Origin: Cryptomeria japonica
Taxonomy: Eukaryota; Streptophyta; Pinopsida; Cupressales; Cupressaceae
DNA: 64,000 nt
Assembly (NCBI RefSeq): GCF_030272615.1
Contig: NC_081414.1
Location: 238,115,233 to 238,179,232 of the forward strand
Reading direction: 5' to 3'
Part shown: positions 43,700-55,259 of the stretch, in pieces
Numbering within the stretch: position 1 is the stretch's first letter
Layout of the letters: every line of letters starts with the position of its first letter
The notes under the pieces: generated by a model
What the model was told of the DNA's origin: nothing
What the model saw: only the letters and a program-made list of their open reading frames with translations
Databases searched by the model: none
Translations under genes and position numbers: made by a program

Positions 43700-44640
43700 T
43701 TCAAGGAACCATAATTTGCATCAATTCTATCAAACATGGAAAAAAAAATGTAGCTAAAAGATCAAGGGATTGGAGAATACTCACTCTCAGGGACAAACAA
43801 AAAAGAGCAACTTGAAATTGAAAGAGAAGAAGCAGATGTAGAATTTGATGTAGCTCACACATATGCAGAGAAAATGTTAGGAACTAGCCTACTTGAATCA
43901 GAATAACATTTAGTTGACATGGACTTAACTGAGGACGATTAGGAGTTTCTTATGCAAGGTCATTCTAACGAGTTTATCATTCTAGACATGGATATACATA
44001 TTGAAATCTCTAATATCTCTATCATAACCCCAAATATCTTTGACATAATTCAACATGAGGACCCTTTATCCTTCATCCCTCTTGAGCCTATGGACTGGGA
44101 AAATGAAGGACATACCACTAATGATACCTTTCCTAATGACCATGCCATATCCTTATATCTTAATGAAATCAAACCCACAACAACTTTCACTAGGGATTCT
44201 GCTAACGTATCTTCCAGTCAAGTGTGTGTCAAATCTCCTAGTTGCAAAAGTTAAAATCAAGAAAACAATATCAGGTATAATGCTGAAAACCATTTATTGG
44301 CAACATTAGACTGGGAAAAAGTAAAAATAAAGGATGAATCTAATGGTGAAAACCTCCTCGAGGCACCAGAGGATGGGAGATTTGACACCTTACTTGAATT
44401 TTATCAAGAAAGGTCATCTATTTTGATAGAACTAGCAGAGGTAGTTATCTTTGGCACAACTGATCTACATCCAACAACATCTTTATAAAAACTAGCAAGA
44501 AAAAAATATTGGGAACTCTTCAAAAGAAGGCAAATTAATTTTACCTGGTCATATACAAATATTCTAGGGTTTGATCCGTATCTTACAATACATCACCCAA
44601 ATATCAGTCCAGGAGCAAGCATCAATAATGATACACAAAA
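43700..44640 (+). pseudogene. Tat-like pol linker and RT N-terminal edge
   Basis: Same frame, with stops at 43,697, 43,712, 43,751, 43,904, 43,940, 44,252 and 44,486. Acidic linker (DMDIHIEISNISIITP, MDWENEGHTTNDTF), then KLARKKYWELFKRRQINFTW and YTNILGFDPYLTIHHPNISP, which is the segment just before the RT fingers in Tat elements (usual form FAWSYxDMPGLDP..VHxL). The RT catalytic region should follow and does not. Confidence 0.75.
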
Positions 44641-44995
44641 CACATCAGGAGCAGGCATTCTATTCATCACACCAAAAGGTCATACAATCGCAAAAGCATA
44701 CAAATTAAGATTTCCATGTACCAACAAAACAACAGAGTATGAAGCTTTGGTTACAAGTATCAAAATGGCTAAAGAATGGAATATTACACAACTTCAATTC
44801 TTTGGAGACTCCCAACTCTTCATCAATCAAATTAATGATGATTATCAACCAAAGGATGAAAAATTAATGCTTTATAAAAAGATGGTTGATGATTTCAAAA
44901 AATATTTTGTAGAAATAAATTTTCAGCAAATTCTAAGAAATGACAACAAAGTAGCAAATGCAATCGTTACACTTGCCTCTCTCTTTCAAACATAA
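44641..44995 (+). pseudogene. Tat-like RNase H domain
   Basis: GAGILFITPKGHTIAKAYKL, NKTTEYEALVTSIKMAKEWN with the E-Y-E-A helix, LQFFGDSQLFINQIND with the catalytic Asp, and LRNDNKVANAIVTLASLF (usual R..N..AD.LA, Asp changed to Asn). The first catalytic Asp strand seems lost at the upstream junction. Ends in TAA (44,993). Confidence 0.8.
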
Positions 44996-45360
44996 GAAAA
45001 TGAATAGCGTTATGAATTCCTAGTGGAAGAATTATTTTACCCTGCCTATAATTGTCCTGATTCCCAAACCATTTTTCAAATTATTCGACATAATTCCTCC
45101 CGCTATGGCCAAACTTACACATACCTAAAAGATAACACCTTACCTCCCGAATTATCAAAAAATCAAAAGAGAAACTTTATTCGCCAATCCTCCCGTTTTA
45201 CTGTTGTCGCAGATACCTTGTTTAAACGAGGTCTAGATAGTACTTTTTAAAGATGTATTGAACAAGAAGAGTCCGAGAAGGCCTTACATGAAGTCCATAA
45301 CAAAATTTGTGACACTCATTCAAGTGGTTTTACCCTTTCGAAAAAACTCATATGCTTGGG
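44996..45360 (+). pseudogene. Tat-like integrase N-terminal HHCC region
   Basis: SRFTVVADTLFKRGLDSTF, stop, RCIEQEESEKALHEVHNKIC and DTHSSGFTLSKKLICLGYYW: the H-x4-H..C..C arrangement before the catalytic core (H of HEVH and H of THSSG visible). In frame with RNase H across two stops. Confidence 0.8.
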
Positions 45361-45622
45361 CTATTATTGGCCGACTATGGAACTGATCCATGAACGAAGA
45401 CAAAATGCCTTTGATCATCTAAAGGTATATCAACAAAGAATGTGTCGGAGCTATAATCATAGGGTCAAATCACTAATATTTCAAGTGGGAGAACTAGTGC
45501 TGAAGAAAAATGCATGCAACCAAGCAGATCAAGAAAGGAAAGGAAAGTTTGAACCAAACTGGTTAGGTCCATTTGTGGTCATAACAGTATTTGGGTCAGG
45601 AGCATATCGGCTATCAACATAG
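45361..45622 (+). pseudogene. Tat-like integrase C-terminal region
   Basis: Directly after GYYWPTME the frame reads ERRQNAFDHLKVYQQRMCRS, then VGELVLKKNACNQADQERKG and FEPNWLGPFVVITVFGSGAY, the GPY/F-type C-terminal module. The D,D-35-E core that should lie between (roughly 150-200 residues) is absent, without loss of frame. Confidence 0.85.
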
Positions 45623-47436
45623 GACAAAGATCAACTCGAGGAACCTATCAATAGCATGCATTTGAAAAAAAATTATGTTTGAAAACGAAGAAAAATAAAA
45701 AACAGTGAAAAATCAGAAAAAAACAGTGAAAAAATAATATAAAATAAAATAAAATAAAATATTAGAAAAAGTGCAATAAAAACAGATGGTGAAAACCTAG
45801 CAAATAGATGCTATCTATCCGCTAGCTCTTCCATCTATTAGTGCATGCATCTTCCCACTTGCATTCATTCATTTTCCATTAGCGTTGATCATCATAAAGC
45901 CTTTGTGCATATGAAAACATCGTAGCTGCCCTCTCACCATGGTTTGGATCATTGGGTATATCGTAAGAAATTTATTTCTAGGCTTGGGACAAAATCCTAC
46001 ACCTAGCTGGGGGCAAACTCTTGATCATTTTGAGCTAAATCAAACAAGTAGAATAAACAATTAGATAACACTTTTCAAGCAAAACCTGAAACACATCCAA
46101 CGTTGAACATGAGATCAAATTATCAACCATCAAACTATGAATTATCAAGCTATCATGAAGCCAATCTAAGCACATCACACACTTTTCAGTGGATAATATA
46201 TTTTGGATAATGATTGTAACATGATTGTTCAACTTTTCTATATTATTTTTTTCTATCATGATTTTTGAGTGACTCCAGGATGTCATTGGCTAGAGGAACA
46301 AGGAAGGAAAATGATATTTTTCTTGTCTGCTATTTGAAAATTAATCATTAATATCTCCAAATTTGTCTCGGGATATGATCATTGGATTATCATTGAAGAC
46401 ATTTCTGATTTGCATATCAAAATGATTAATACTACCTCGTTTTATACAAACAACACTCAGGTCATCTTGGTTCAATTATACCTCAATGCTTGTGCTAACT
46501 TGCTATATCAAAATCTAGGAAAACAGTGCTCAGATAATCATGGTTTAATTATACCATCGATGTTTACACTCATTTCCCACATTTTAAAAGCTCAATGATG
46601 ATAAAACAAAAAAGCAATAATCCAGTGACTAGTCCAGTCATAGCTTTTCATTTTAGCTTGCATTTCATTCTTGTATGGGATCCCATATGCTCCTTTTATC
46701 CACGGTTAAATCTATTGCATGAATCATCAAAGTATCATCACAAGTGTATACGCAATCAGAATAATGACTTATACATATTTAGATGTTGTCGACCCAGTGA
46801 AAATCTTATGCTATCTCTCTCAACAGAATCAACAATCAGCATATCCAAAAATTTCTGCAACTTGACATCAACAAACTGTCAGTTCTTTATATAATCAACC
46901 TTATCAAATCAAATCAATCTATCAAACGTAATAGATTCTATCATGTCTTATACAAGATGTATCCTTCCTAAAACTAGACGATCTGATTCTGATTCATGTC
47001 TTATATAGGATGTATCTTTTCTAAAACAGGATGTTCTGATCATGTCTTATATAGGATGACTCCTTCTTGAAACCAAACGCTCTAATCATCTTTGTCTTAT
47101 ACAGGATGTATCCTTCTTGAAACCAGACTAGATTTCGATCTTATCATTATAATCGATCAATATTTATCAATCTTATCCATCTAAGCAATCAAGCTAATAG
47201 AAGAAATCACATTTTCATCAAACCACAGTTGCAGAAATCAAATCATTTCTATCAGGATATCAATTTCGTAAAAAATCCAAAGATCAATTATCTCAATTGA
47301 TCTCTCAAGGGGGCATCATCATATCAGAATTTAGCAATTAAGAGCCAGGGCATCCTATCAAACCAATATCATCATCAAAATGAGATTATTCTTTGAATCA
47401 ACGCGTCATCACACCTCGCTTCAAAGAGGGGAAAAA
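45623..47436 (+). other. 3' non-coding spacer of the Tat-like element
   Basis: Long spacer typical of Tat/Ogre elements, with an AAAAT microsatellite (45,738-45,765), a TGTCTTATA repeat array and, at the end, the purine tract AAAGAGGGGAAAAA (47,423-47,436). Short frames here have no recognisable domain. Confidence 0.6.
46944..47135 (+). repeat. TGTCTTATAYARGATG tandem repeat, 4 copies, 46-53 bp
   Basis: Units begin at 46,944, 46,997, 47,043 and 47,093 and continue GTATCCTTYYTGAAACCAGA with variation. Confidence 0.85.
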
Positions 47437-48140
47437 TGTATACACCTAAAAATGGTCTGAAGATAATTAATTGAATAAGAATTATTTAATTAATCTACCT
47501 CCCCAATTTAATTGAATTCATCAACAATTTGATTAAAATCCTCCCCTTTCATCTACTTATTAATAAATCTAAGGATTTATTTAATAGGCTCATTTCAATA
47601 ATCCCCTTTGATTAATTAATTCAAATTAATTAATTCTTCTCCTAACCTAACCATTCCTAAACCTAGCTCATTCCATTTACCACATGTCCCCTTTCCTTGA
47701 GCACTTTACCCTCTCATGAGAAAAGCTTTGTGACAGTTGTTACTAAGTGTTCCCTTTCATCTAACCTCTTCTATAATCTTTGTGACACTTGTCACTAAGT
47801 GTTCCCTTTCATCTAACCTCTTCTATAATCTTTGTGACACTTGTCACTAAGTGTTCCCTTTCATCTAACCTCTTCTAGAATCTTTGTGACACTTGTCACT
47901 AAGTTCTCCCTTTTATCCAATCACCTCCACAATTATCTCTGACAAGACAACAAAGGATATTCCAGCAATTGAAACTTCACCATTCTGCTAGGAGTTGCAG
48001 AATATCAAGGAGAGTGCTTTGTTATAGCATTTAATGGAAAGGAAAACAAGTGTCATCCCCGCTCTAGAACAAAGGTCCCACATCTCTTCATTTTTTTTGA
48101 GCTCTTTGTAGCTTCTTCGCTCCTATCTCTTCAACAAACC
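47437..48140 (+). mobile_element. 3' LTR of the Tat-like element (end approximate)
   Basis: Begins TGTATACACCTAAAAATGG right after the purine tract. The TAATTAATTGAATAAG-type runs and the TGACACTTGTCAC hairpin link it to the minus-strand LTRs in copies A, C and D. The 3' border is not resolved. Confidence 0.6.
47727..47925 (+). repeat. 52-bp minisatellite, 4 copies, with TGACACTTGTCA core
   Basis: Units start TTTGTGACA at 47,727, 47,779, 47,831 and 47,883, exactly 52 bp apart, with few differences. Each holds the hairpin motif GTGACACTTGTCAC that other LTRs of this family carry once. Confidence 0.92.
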
Positions 48141-48649
48141 CCCCATATTGATTAACATAAACACAATCGCTTTGTAAAAGATTTGAAAGAGACACTAAGA
48201 GAGCCCACAACTTGTAACTCTAACCCAACCAAATGATGAATAGTTACCAAAAAGGCAATTTTAAAAATTATCTTCACTACTACCCACACAAATGAAAATA
48301 CAACTCACATCATGAAAAACCTACCAATATGCAAGATAAAATTGTTGCCTTTACATCTAATTATTTGCTTATCATTAGTAATTAAGGCCAAGTGGTAAAA
48401 AGTTAGCTACGTACCACTGACATCATTAATGAATGTAGATTCTTTCGCTCCACCATAAGTCCAAGTAGGACTCTAGAACAACCCCCACAACATTAACCAA
48501 GTCAACATTTAGTTCATCTTAGTGATTTGAATTCAAAAAAAATTGGCACCCATTCTCATGACAAAAATAAAAACAAAAACAACTAAGTCATTTCTCATTA
48601 ATATTAGCATAGGAGACTGAGTTTGTTAGAAAAGGCTTAGTCCTTTCCT
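48141..48649. other. no recognisable feature
   Basis: AT-rich sequence without frames or repeats I can name, between the LTR and LINE-5. Confidence 0.4.
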
Positions 48650-50137
48650 TCACCAATTTTTTTTTCAGCCCAATAGGGCTTTGTAGATAATTGTATAAAA
48701 ACCATTCATTATTGTTTAATCCATGATTAGTAGGTCCGGATAAATTGGGGTTACTCTTAGAGCAACCATCAAAATTTCACTTGATCTATTCATCATTTAG
48801 AGGGGTCTAATGCCAATATTTTCTTAATATCAACTTATTTGAGTTCAAGTTCAAGAGATTAAAGGTTATGCCTCATTATTGTTTTATTCTTAAGTTCATC
48901 AGGCTCAGCCTAACCTTAGAAGGGTTGAGAAAAGTAGAATTTACATTCTCTTTAATTTGTTATTTTATGATATGGAATAATGCGTTCCTATTTCAAGCCT
49001 CCTCTCTGAATATTCCACTCAATGAAAGGGAGGATTTGAGACCACACGTTTCTAATAATTGGATGTGTAAAAGGACCGTGATTCCATTGCTCAGTTAATT
49101 TCTTCATCCTTTTTGGAAAGGTCCACATTATCATAAAATCGGCCAACAAATACTCCCAAATATCCATTTTAAATTGGTAGTGTAGAACAATATGATGTAT
49201 ACTTTCAAGATCCTTGAAGGAAAGAGTGCACCTGTTGACAAGAGAGAATCCTCTTTTATTTAGATTATCGATTGTTATAATTTTACCATGGGCAGTAACC
49301 CACTAGAAATAGCTGATTTTTGGGATTAGGCCTTTAACCCATACCATGTTCCAATTGAATTGAACCTTTGGATATCCATTAATAGCATTGTAAGTAGATT
49401 TAACTGAGAATTCACCCGAGGAATCATGACGCCATATCCATTCATCCTCCTTTTCAGGAGAAAAAAGGAGTAGCCACCCAGGATAGAGGCTAAGGACTAA
49501 GCCTCCTCCATCATTTGCCTTATGTTATCATCACAGCTATTTTTTTTTTTGTTTTTGACTTGAACCATAAAGTCTCTCCATCTACCTTGATCCCCCTTCC
49601 ACGAAAGACAACCATGAAAGAAGGTGCCACAAAATTGGATTAGGACCTTTGTAATCATATTGAATTAGTTCAAGTCAATAAGAGCTTTATCTTTTAACCA
49701 AATATCATCCTAAAACCTGGTACACCTTCCATTTCCAACCAATTTTTTCCGTCCCTTTTGTAATATAGATATGATTTTTGATATATTGTTCTATATACAA
49801 GATCCATATGGTACCTCTTTGTCAAGAGTAAGAGTGTAACTATTGGCATTATTTAAATATTTATCTTTGAAGATTTTGGCCTTTTCTTTTACACCTTCAA
49901 CTAGCTACCAACTAATTTAGAAATTAAGGCCTTGTTGAAAGGTTTAAGTTTTCTTATCCCAAGCCCTCATCTTTTTTGGAGTTGCAAACTCTATCCCAAG
50001 CAACAAAGGACATGCAATGTTTTTCTTCCATACCTGTCCAAGGGAAATACTTTTGGAAAATTAAAGAATGTAGAGTTTCTCATTAGGAGGAACAACCTGG
50101 CAAGAAAAAATGGAAAAGGCAAACTGTTTTAATAGAC
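48650..50137 (-). pseudogene. LINE-5: C-terminal ORF2 fragment, minus strand
   Basis: Minus-strand order: HCMSFVAWDRVCNSKKDEGL (about 50,010-49,950), a broken linker, WIWRHDSSGEFSVKSTYNAI (49,445-49,385), FNWNMVWVKGLIPKISYFWW, then GKIITIDNLNKRGFSLVNRC and ESIHHIVLHYQFKMDIWEYL (zf-RVT, 49,285-49,165). A 3' UTR runs to about 48,650. There are many stops and shifts. A foldback element sits immediately to its right, so the rest of the LINE may have been lost there. Confidence 0.8.
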
Positions 50138-50141
50138 TTAA

Positions 50142-50941
50142 ATGGATGCTCTGACAAGATATTTTTTAACTAGAACTTATTTATAAACCCAAGTTTAATC
50201 ACCATTGTTGAAAGCAAAGGGAATACTGTAGAGCTCCCTTCAAACCCAACAAGGTCAGTACACAATTAACACCACTAGCCTTCAATACAATGCAACATGG
50301 TAAAATATATAAATCAGTTACGTTGATACTATAATTTTTAAACACTTCAGAAGTTCCAAAGGGGGTACTATGACCCTCTGTACTTACTTTGGAGCTTCTG
50401 AGCTGTTTAAAAATAATTGTATCAATTTCGATTTAATCCACTGATAAAATGCCCAGGCATAATAATCATTCATGGGGTATTCTAAGATACAATTGGTAAT
50501 AATATTGTTAAAGGTTTTCTATTTCTGATTTCCGTTGGATATATTTGTCAATAATGCTTTTTGAAATTCAAGAAGGTTAACACCATGTAAGGCCTTCACT
50601 GTCAGAAAACCTAAAAATTTATTGATACTGATCCTTTACATATGTTACAGGTCTTATGTAGGCAACTTCGTGAATGCACAATCTTTTTCAAACAAGTGAG
50701 AATCAGGTATGTTATTTGAATATATTGGTAGAGCTCCTTTGATACAAAAAAAACTAAATTGACTCAACTGTTGATTTATGCATTGCATTGAAGGCTGGTA
50801 GTGTTAATTGTGTACTGACCTTGTTTGGTTTGAAGGGATCTCTACAATATTCTCTTTTCTTTCAATAGTAGTGATCAAACTTGAGTTTATAAATAGGTTC
50901 TAATTAAAAAAAATCTTACCAGAATATCCATTTAACTACCT
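50142..50941. mobile_element. 800-bp foldback element with TTAA target duplication
   Basis: Termini ATGGATGCTCTG and CAGAATATCCAT are imperfect inverted repeats that continue for about 165 bp per arm (CAGTACACAATTAACAC matches GTGTTAATTGTGTACTG). TTAA flanks both sides (50,138-50,141 and 50,942-50,945). An inner hairpin (50,322-50,361 with 50,387-50,426, loop 25 nt) is separate from the outer arms. No coding capacity. TTAA (or TTA/TAA) duplications suggest piggyBac-like or Tourist-like parentage; the evidence does not separate them. Confidence 0.85.
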
Positions 50942-50945
50942 ACCA

Positions 50946-51060
50946 TTTAACTAGTAAATGATAATATTAAACAAAGCCTTGGTTATTTTCAGTTCAGTAC
51001 TCACTCTCTCGGTAATCTTCTTTAATATGTAGGTCCCCAACCTGACCTACCCAGGCTAGG
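50946..51060. other. unassigned sequence before the copy B termini
   Basis: Short stretch with CAGTACTCACTCTCTCGG, possibly an LTR 3' end. Nothing firm. Confidence 0.3.
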
Positions 51061-52385
51061 GAATTCTTACAACAGTCCCCCAGAGACAACGGTGCCAGAC
51101 TCTTTTTACCTTCCAATAGATTTTAAATACATTCCAACACTTTTTACACAAGAAGACAAATTCTTCAACATTCGTGTAAACCTATTAAAAGTACATTCAT
51201 ATATATTGGAAGGAAAAAAGGCCATATGCTAATCTGGTGGCTCTTATGCATCTGTGCTCTTCTCGTTAAGTCGCTTGTAGTGTCTGTCTAAGAATCGAAG
51301 AAACACACCTCGACTAGAAAAATTAATATATAGCACGATCACATTAGTATAAATGGCAAAGTAATTGTTGTTCTTACAAATTAAGACAAAATTAGCTTGC
51401 CAAAAACCATAACATGAATACTGGGCAGACCTGTATACGTTGAGAATATATCTTATAAAATCATAATACGTTGAGAATGTTGTTGTTGTTATAAAATCGA
51501 AATAAATTGACCTTCAGAGCCATAATATGAATACTGGGCATACCTGTATACGTTGAGAATATTTCTTATCATAACAGTTTTTCTCTCCTGTTGGGAGTTG
51601 TCCCATCTGTTATCCAAAAGCTATCCAAAACATTAAAAACAAATCTTTAGGATGGCATGCGCCACCAAAAGATATTTTCATTGAGATCTTGATATTGGCA
51701 CATTCTAGGAAATTTGATTTTGTGTTAAATGCAATAAGCTTTTCTATAATCGTAGAGTAATACAATAAAATAAAGATGTGTAGAAAAATGAAATTACTGC
51801 TGCCTGAGTTGATAGCTGTAAGGATTTTGTAGAGAAAGCATTTCTGTGGTGTTGAAATTATGTTACTCAAAACTCAATTTATAGATTTATATTTTTAGAG
51901 AATTTTTAGATCAAATTCTGTCATTCACAAAAATACTATTGAAATTGCATATCAATATGTAGATTGAAAATTTATTTAGATACTGTAATACTGATTAAAT
52001 AGTATGTCAGATTAAATCTAGTTGACTTTCTTGAAGTTAATTAGAACAATACAGTCAACTAGATTTAGTCTGGGATATTCTGATAGTAATACAATTAAAT
52101 TTATTTGAAAAAAATCAAAATAATAAAGGAAAAAATATTATTTTTCAATAAATCAAGACAGAGTTATCAACATAGTACATCTCAACCTTAAATTCTGTAA
52201 AGCTGAAAAGAAAAAAAAACAAGAAAAAGAAACAGAGTTAACATACTCAAAACAGAGTTATAAAAATAGTATATCCCATTAAAATATAAGAAACCCTGCA
52301 TCTAAAAAGAGAAAAAGCCATGTTGGCCGGCGTAGCTGTGTCTCTGTTGACCAAGAGGAGGAATGTTGTAAGACAGATAGAATTC
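51061..52385. mobile_element. copy B internal segment between facing termini
   Basis: GAATTCTTACAACA at 51,061-51,074 faces TGTTGTAAGACAG starting at 52,364. The content matches 31,590-32,172 (CTTCAACATTCGTG, ATACTGGGCATACCTGTAT, TGTCTCTGTTGACC), and a unit with ATACTGGGCAKACCTGTAT is duplicated (about 51,418 and 51,530). Minus strand 51,310-51,240 reads RGVFLRFLDRHYKRLNEKST after a TTTTTCTAG acceptor-like edge; the 31.6-kb copy reads RDVFLQFLDRYSDLMRR. It may be an exon remnant of unknown origin. Confidence 0.5.
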
Positions 52386-53789
52386 CCTATCAAACGGATT
52401 CAGCTGACTCATTTTCTTTCAGGCTGTAATAACAAGTGAAAGCAAAGCCTCAAGGAATCACGAGTAAAAAGATTTATAAACTGAAACCACAGTGGGTTGT
52501 ATTTATATCAGCTTGTCATGGAGATTAACCAATTAAAACACTTTGCCTCTTCAAGATATAAATTGATAGAGCGTTGATTCTACTGAAAACAAATTGTAAT
52601 GACCTAAGTTGCTTGTCAAACCTAGATGAATATGAGGTTCATACAGAGTTCAACTGAAGAAAGAAACATCCTGAATAGGTTAACTATCATTTCTTTATAG
52701 GTCTGAAAATAGTAATATTCAACAACTTCAAAGATTTATCGTACAATACATAGACCAACTGTAAACCTACGGAAGAGAGGGTACAAAAATAAAATATTGT
52801 TTATCAATCTCCCCACAATCCGTGCCAGAACAATTAATGGGACAGGTGATAGGTTGGAGGTGTAGATTGAGATAGGAGTAGACTGAAATCCAGTCTTATC
52901 CAAGAAAGATCAGGTTTAAAGTTAGTCTTTAATGTTGAAGATTGACAATAGATATGGGAGAAATGGACATCTTAGGAAAGGCAGTGAGTAATTGGGATTA
53001 TCTTCCAACATATCTGAAGCCTATTTCTTATTAGTTTTTAGCAATCAAAATCATCTTTATTAGTGGGATTCATATTACGATATAATAATAGAATTTAATT
53101 GCATAATTTTTGAGTTAAATTGGTTCATTCATATTTCATAACAGATATCTAGTGAGAATGAATGGTCTACTTAACATTCATTGTATCGAGGTGATGCACA
53201 CATGGCTGAAACATCAAGACTTCCTAAGAGTAGGTCACCCATCCTAATAATTTTTCTGACTCAAACATGAGAAACTCCATGATTAAGTGTGCTTGAATTG
53301 AAGTAATACTGAGATGACTGACCTCATGAGAAATTCCAATACTTCATTAACCAAAGCATCTTAAATACATTCATAAAGATTATATATTGATTAGATTCTT
53401 TTACAATACAATTTAATTCTTAAAGTCCCACCAAAATTCATTCTTTTATATGACACAGCCACATTATCTTCTATTGTATTGCAAGATTGATAGTGAATGT
53501 TTTAGGTGATATGCCAAAGGTCACAAAATGCAATGCATCATTAAGAAAAAACCCGAGGAAAAGTAAAACCTATGAACGTTTCAATTAGATCTAGGCTAAC
53601 CCAAAGAATAATAAACTTGTTAAACATGCAAGAGACCTTAGCAGGATTTATAATATAAAGAAAATTACAACTTTGTTTTAGGGCTTGAACCCAGGGAAGC
53701 AAATACACAGTAAATAATTTATTTAGGGCTTCAACCCAAGTTCATTACTCTTTGATAATTACCATATTTATGGAAGGATGATTTAGCCT

Positions 53790-53955
53790 CAAATTAGCAT
53801 GAAGAATTAATTAATTTCAATAATAATAACTCAACATGACTTCAAATTAATATGAATAATTAATTAATTTCAATAATAATAACTCAACATGACTTCAAAT
53901 TAGCATGAATAATTAATTAATTTCAATAATAATAACTCAACATGACTACATCAGC
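53790..53955. repeat. 53-bp tandem repeat, 3 copies
   Basis: CAAATTAGCATGAAGAATTA-type units start at 53,790, 53,843 and 53,896. Copies A and C have a single unit. Confidence 0.92.
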
Positions 53956-54272
53956 TACTTTGACACATTGCATCTAGCACACTTCTGGCTATACTCAAAT
54001 GTAGCTACTTCTGGATCACTACCTACAATAAGCATTATAGATTTATTTAAACACTTGCACACAACACACCACTATCACAAAAAGTCAAATCTGAATTTTT
54101 CCCCATTCTGAGACATGCATAATATAATGAAATCCATTAAGGAAAATCATTTCCATTACCAAATGAATTCCCAAGAGCTATTAAAATTCAAATATGCAGA
54201 CACAGAGAAGACAATCTTTTCCAAAAATAAAATGCAGAAGTAAGAACCACCAACCTACAATTTGCAAAACTG

Positions 54273-54435
54273 AAACTTGAAGTTGAAATCTGAAATTGTT
54301 GAGCCTTCTCAAATCTAAATGGCAATCCACTCTTCCAAACCAAACTCGAACCAAAACTTGAAGTTGAAATCCGAAATTGTCAAGCCTTCTCAAATCCAAA
54401 TGACAATCCACTCTACCAAACCAAATTCAAAAGCC
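54273..54435. repeat. 81-bp tandem duplication
   Basis: AAACTTGAAGTTGAAATC at 54,273 and 54,354. The minus-strand frame 54,411-54,181 only reflects this repeat. Confidence 0.88.
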
Positions 54436-54960
54436 TCTTGCAATGATCTGCCCGATGATTAACCCATGTGCAGACTAGCAAGCCAAAATAAATAGAAAAA
54501 TTAAATTTTAGAGTATAGTTTTTTATAGTTTTTCCCACCAATAGAAAAATTTCAAAAACCATATATATTAGTTACCATTGCAAAGTTCAAAAAATATATA
54601 ATATAAATATATATTTCTTACCTACTCAATCAAGACGACCAATTGAAAATAAGGGTAGGTAAAATATATCAAAATCAATTACTTTAATATAGAAATGACA
54701 TTCAATTAGGAAATACAAATATTTCCTCAAAATTTGACGGTAGGTTAAAATTATATTATTTACAAATAATATTTCATATTTTAATTAAATAATTCTTACA
54801 CAATAATTTATAATTAATCTTCATTATTCATAATAACGCAAATAAATAAATAAAATAAAATAATTAGAACTCAAATAAATAATTAAATTAAAATCAATAA
54901 ATAAAAGTCATCTCAACAATAAATCAAATAAATTAAATAATTAAACAATAAATGTAGTAC

Positions 54961-55259
54961 AATTAAATATTAATAAATTAATTACTCAACTAAACTCTTT
55001 TTTGTATTAAGTATCATAGAACAACATTACGAATTCAAAGGTCTTGGTTGAAAAAAATAGAACCGTCTAACAGATAGGACTCATAGTATCAATAAAACCA
55101 TGGCTGGAAAGCCTGCAAGCCATATCATGTGACCTTACATTCAAGTTACAGATGAAGCATAGGAATAATACATATTATAACCCAAAATTTATAAAATTAC
55201 ATAATTGGAAGTCCCATATACAGAACATATCATAAAAGAAACAACTTATCAACTAGCTA
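54961..55259. other. no recognisable feature
   Basis: AT-rich spacer between copy B and the LINE-3 tail. Confidence 0.4.

Larger units (their letters stand above)
42731..48140 (+). mobile_element. Ty3/gypsy Tat/Ogre-like element with pol core deletions
   Basis: Aspartic protease, RNase H and the integrase N- and C-terminal domains are present in one reading frame (42,731-45,622). A 1.8-kb non-coding spacer, a polypurine tract and the start of a 3' LTR at 47,437 follow. The RT core and the integrase catalytic core are absent. No 5' LTR was found, so the element is also truncated at its left end. Protease-RT-RNase H-integrase order, the LIDGGASLNI protease and the long 3' spacer fit the Tat lineage. 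Confidence 0.85.
52364..54960. repeat. composite dispersed repeat, copy B (internally deleted)
   Basis: Matches copy A from 2288 to about 3375, then jumps at about 53,625 to the equivalent of 6968 and continues to the equivalent of 8085. Copy D keeps the sequence past this junction, so B has lost about 3.6 kb. B retains about 95 bp (52,563-52,660) that A and C lack but D has. Confidence 0.85.

Noticed and set aside
44609-44657. Short similar strings (CAGGAGCAAGCAT and CAGGAGCAGGCAT) near the RT deletion as microhomology
   Set aside because: A microhomology deletion would leave one copy, whereas both are retained; the match may be chance.
54181-54411. Minus-strand frame with an internal protein repeat
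   Set aside because: It is the 81-bp DNA duplication read in one frame; no start context or homology.
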